DNA from: Actinomycetota bacterium | Lineage (GTDB): Bacteria; Actinomycetota; Actinomycetes; S36-B12; UBA5976 | Direction: 5' to 3' | NCBI GenBank assembly: GCA_016870945.1 | Contig: VGAH01000049.1 | Coordinates: forward strand, 1-6,639 | DNA: 6,639 nt | Part shown: piece after piece, positions 6,039-6,639 of the stretch | How the letters are laid out: every line of letters starts with the position of its first letter | How positions within the stretch are numbered: position 1 is the stretch's first letter | Notes under the pieces: generated by a model | The model's input: only the letters and a program-made list of their open reading frames with translations | Told to the model about the DNA's origin: nothing | The model's database searches: none | Program-made: the position numbers and the translations under genes

Positions 6039-6639
6039 ATGAGCCAGGTTCTCTCTGATCGCGTAGCGGGCATCGCTGAGTCAGCCACGCTTGCGGTAGA
6101 CGCAAAGGCCAAGGCGCTAAAGGCCGCCGGTGAACCAGTGATTGGTTTCGGTGCCGGTGAACCGGACTTTCCAACACCTGCCCACGTGGTTGAAGCAGCG
6201 CGTGAAGCCGCGTCGTCAGCAGCGAACCACCGCTACACCCCCGCCGCTGGGTTGCCCGAATTACGCGAAGCGGTTGCGGCAAGGTCGAGTGCGCGTGGCG
6301 TGCCCGCGGGGGCGGCAAACGTAATAGTCACCAACGGCGGCAAGCAGGCCATTTTTAACGCCATTGCTACGTTGATAAACCCTGGCGACGAGGTGCTGAT
6401 TCAGGCCCCCTACTGGGTGACTTACCCAGAAGTAGTTCGCATCTTCGGTGGAGTGCCCGTGATCGTGACATCTGATGAGTCGACCGGTTACAAAGTGACG
6501 GTCGAAGAACTCGAGAGGGCCCGAACGCCTAAGACAAAGATGTTGTTGTTCGTCTCGCCGTCTAACCCGACTGGTGCGGTCTACGACGCAGACGAAATCA
6601 AGGCGATCGGGCAATGGGCGCACGAACATGGGTTATGGG
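6039..6639 (+). CDS. aspC: Class I pyridoxal-phosphate aminotransferase, aspartate aminotransferase-like (partial, runs off window end)
   Basis: Probably interconverts aspartate and 2-oxoglutarate with oxaloacetate and glutamate, using PLP, in the cytoplasm. About 200 of ~400 residues are present. Seen: substrate-loop segment GFGAGEPDFPTP (36-47), YTPAAGLPELREA (67-79), the PLP-phosphate segment VTNGGKQAIFNA (97-108), APYWVTYPE (123-131) with the aromatic that stacks on the PLP ring, and SPSNPTG (173-179) with the Asn that hydrogen-bonds PLP. The Schiff-base lysine lies beyond the window. The pattern resembles the Thermus/Bacillus-type AspC subgroup rather than the E. coli one. An in-frame ATG at 6003 would add 12 residues; neither start has a clear SD. 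I prefer 6039 because the protein then begins at the usual family N-terminus. Substrate specificity within class I cannot be fixed from this half. Confidence 0.9.
   Translation, partial: MSQVLSDRVAGIAESATLAVDAKAKALKAAGEPVIGFGAGEPDFPTPAHVVEAAREAASSAANHRYTPAAGLPELREAVAARSSARGVPAGAANVIVTNGGKQAIFNAIATLINPGDEVLIQAPYWVTYPEVVRIFGGVPVIVTSDESTGYKVTVEELERARTPKTKMLLFVSPSNPTGAVYDADEIKAIGQWAHEHGLW

Noticed and set aside
1..6639. Search for a new defence, mobile or accessory system
   Set aside because: Essentially every base belongs to conserved housekeeping genes or their short gaps. No repeats, transposase, recombination site or unfamiliar gene is present.

Overview
This window is the core transcription/translation locus of an actinobacterium. 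On the minus strand it reads tRNA-Trp, secE, nusG, rplK, rplA, rplJ, rplL and the first 825 codons of rpoB. On the plus strand, diverging from tRNA-Trp, is the first part of a class I aminotransferase gene (aspC-like). Three things point to Actinobacteria, probably class Actinomycetia. RpoB and L7/L12 resemble mycobacterial and Streptomyces proteins closely. NusG has an Ala/Pro/Glu-rich N-terminal extension. An aspartate aminotransferase next to secE-nusG-rplKA-rplJL-rpoB is, from memory, the Streptomyces coelicolor arrangement. Base composition looks moderate, a little over half G+C by eye, well below typical Streptomyces, so a smaller-genome or planktonic lineage is possible. I cannot place the genus.

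Layout by coordinate: 1-2476 is rpoB (minus, 3' end outside the window). 2477-2665 is a 189-bp gap between rplL and rpoB with promoter-like elements, a GC-rich hairpin and a hairpin that buries the rpoB Shine-Dalgarno (SD). 2666-3059 is rplL, which as given carries a one-base frameshift. 3072-3590 is rplJ, preceded at 3598-3658 by a sequence that folds into a three-way junction and is a good candidate for the L10 autoregulatory leader. 3682-4368 is rplA and 4368-4805 is rplK, overlapping by one base. 4812-5486 is nusG, 5497-5745 secE, 5832-5908 tRNA-Trp with an encoded CCA, 5909-6038 the divergent intergenic region, and 6039-6639 the aminotransferase (3' end outside the window).

The minus-strand genes form one functional set. 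SecE is part of the protein-export channel. NusG couples RNA polymerase to the ribosome and Rho. L11 and L1 build the GTPase-associated region and the L1 stalk. L10 and L7/L12 build the factor-recruiting stalk. RpoB is the large catalytic subunit of RNA polymerase. Short gaps and the TAATG overlap suggest co-transcription and translational coupling.

I found no mobile element, CRISPR array, defence locus or other accessory system; this is an ordinary, conserved chromosomal region. The points most worth a second look are the rplL frameshift (likely a sequence error, possibly real), the structured leader before rplJ, and the SD-sequestering hairpin before rpoB.
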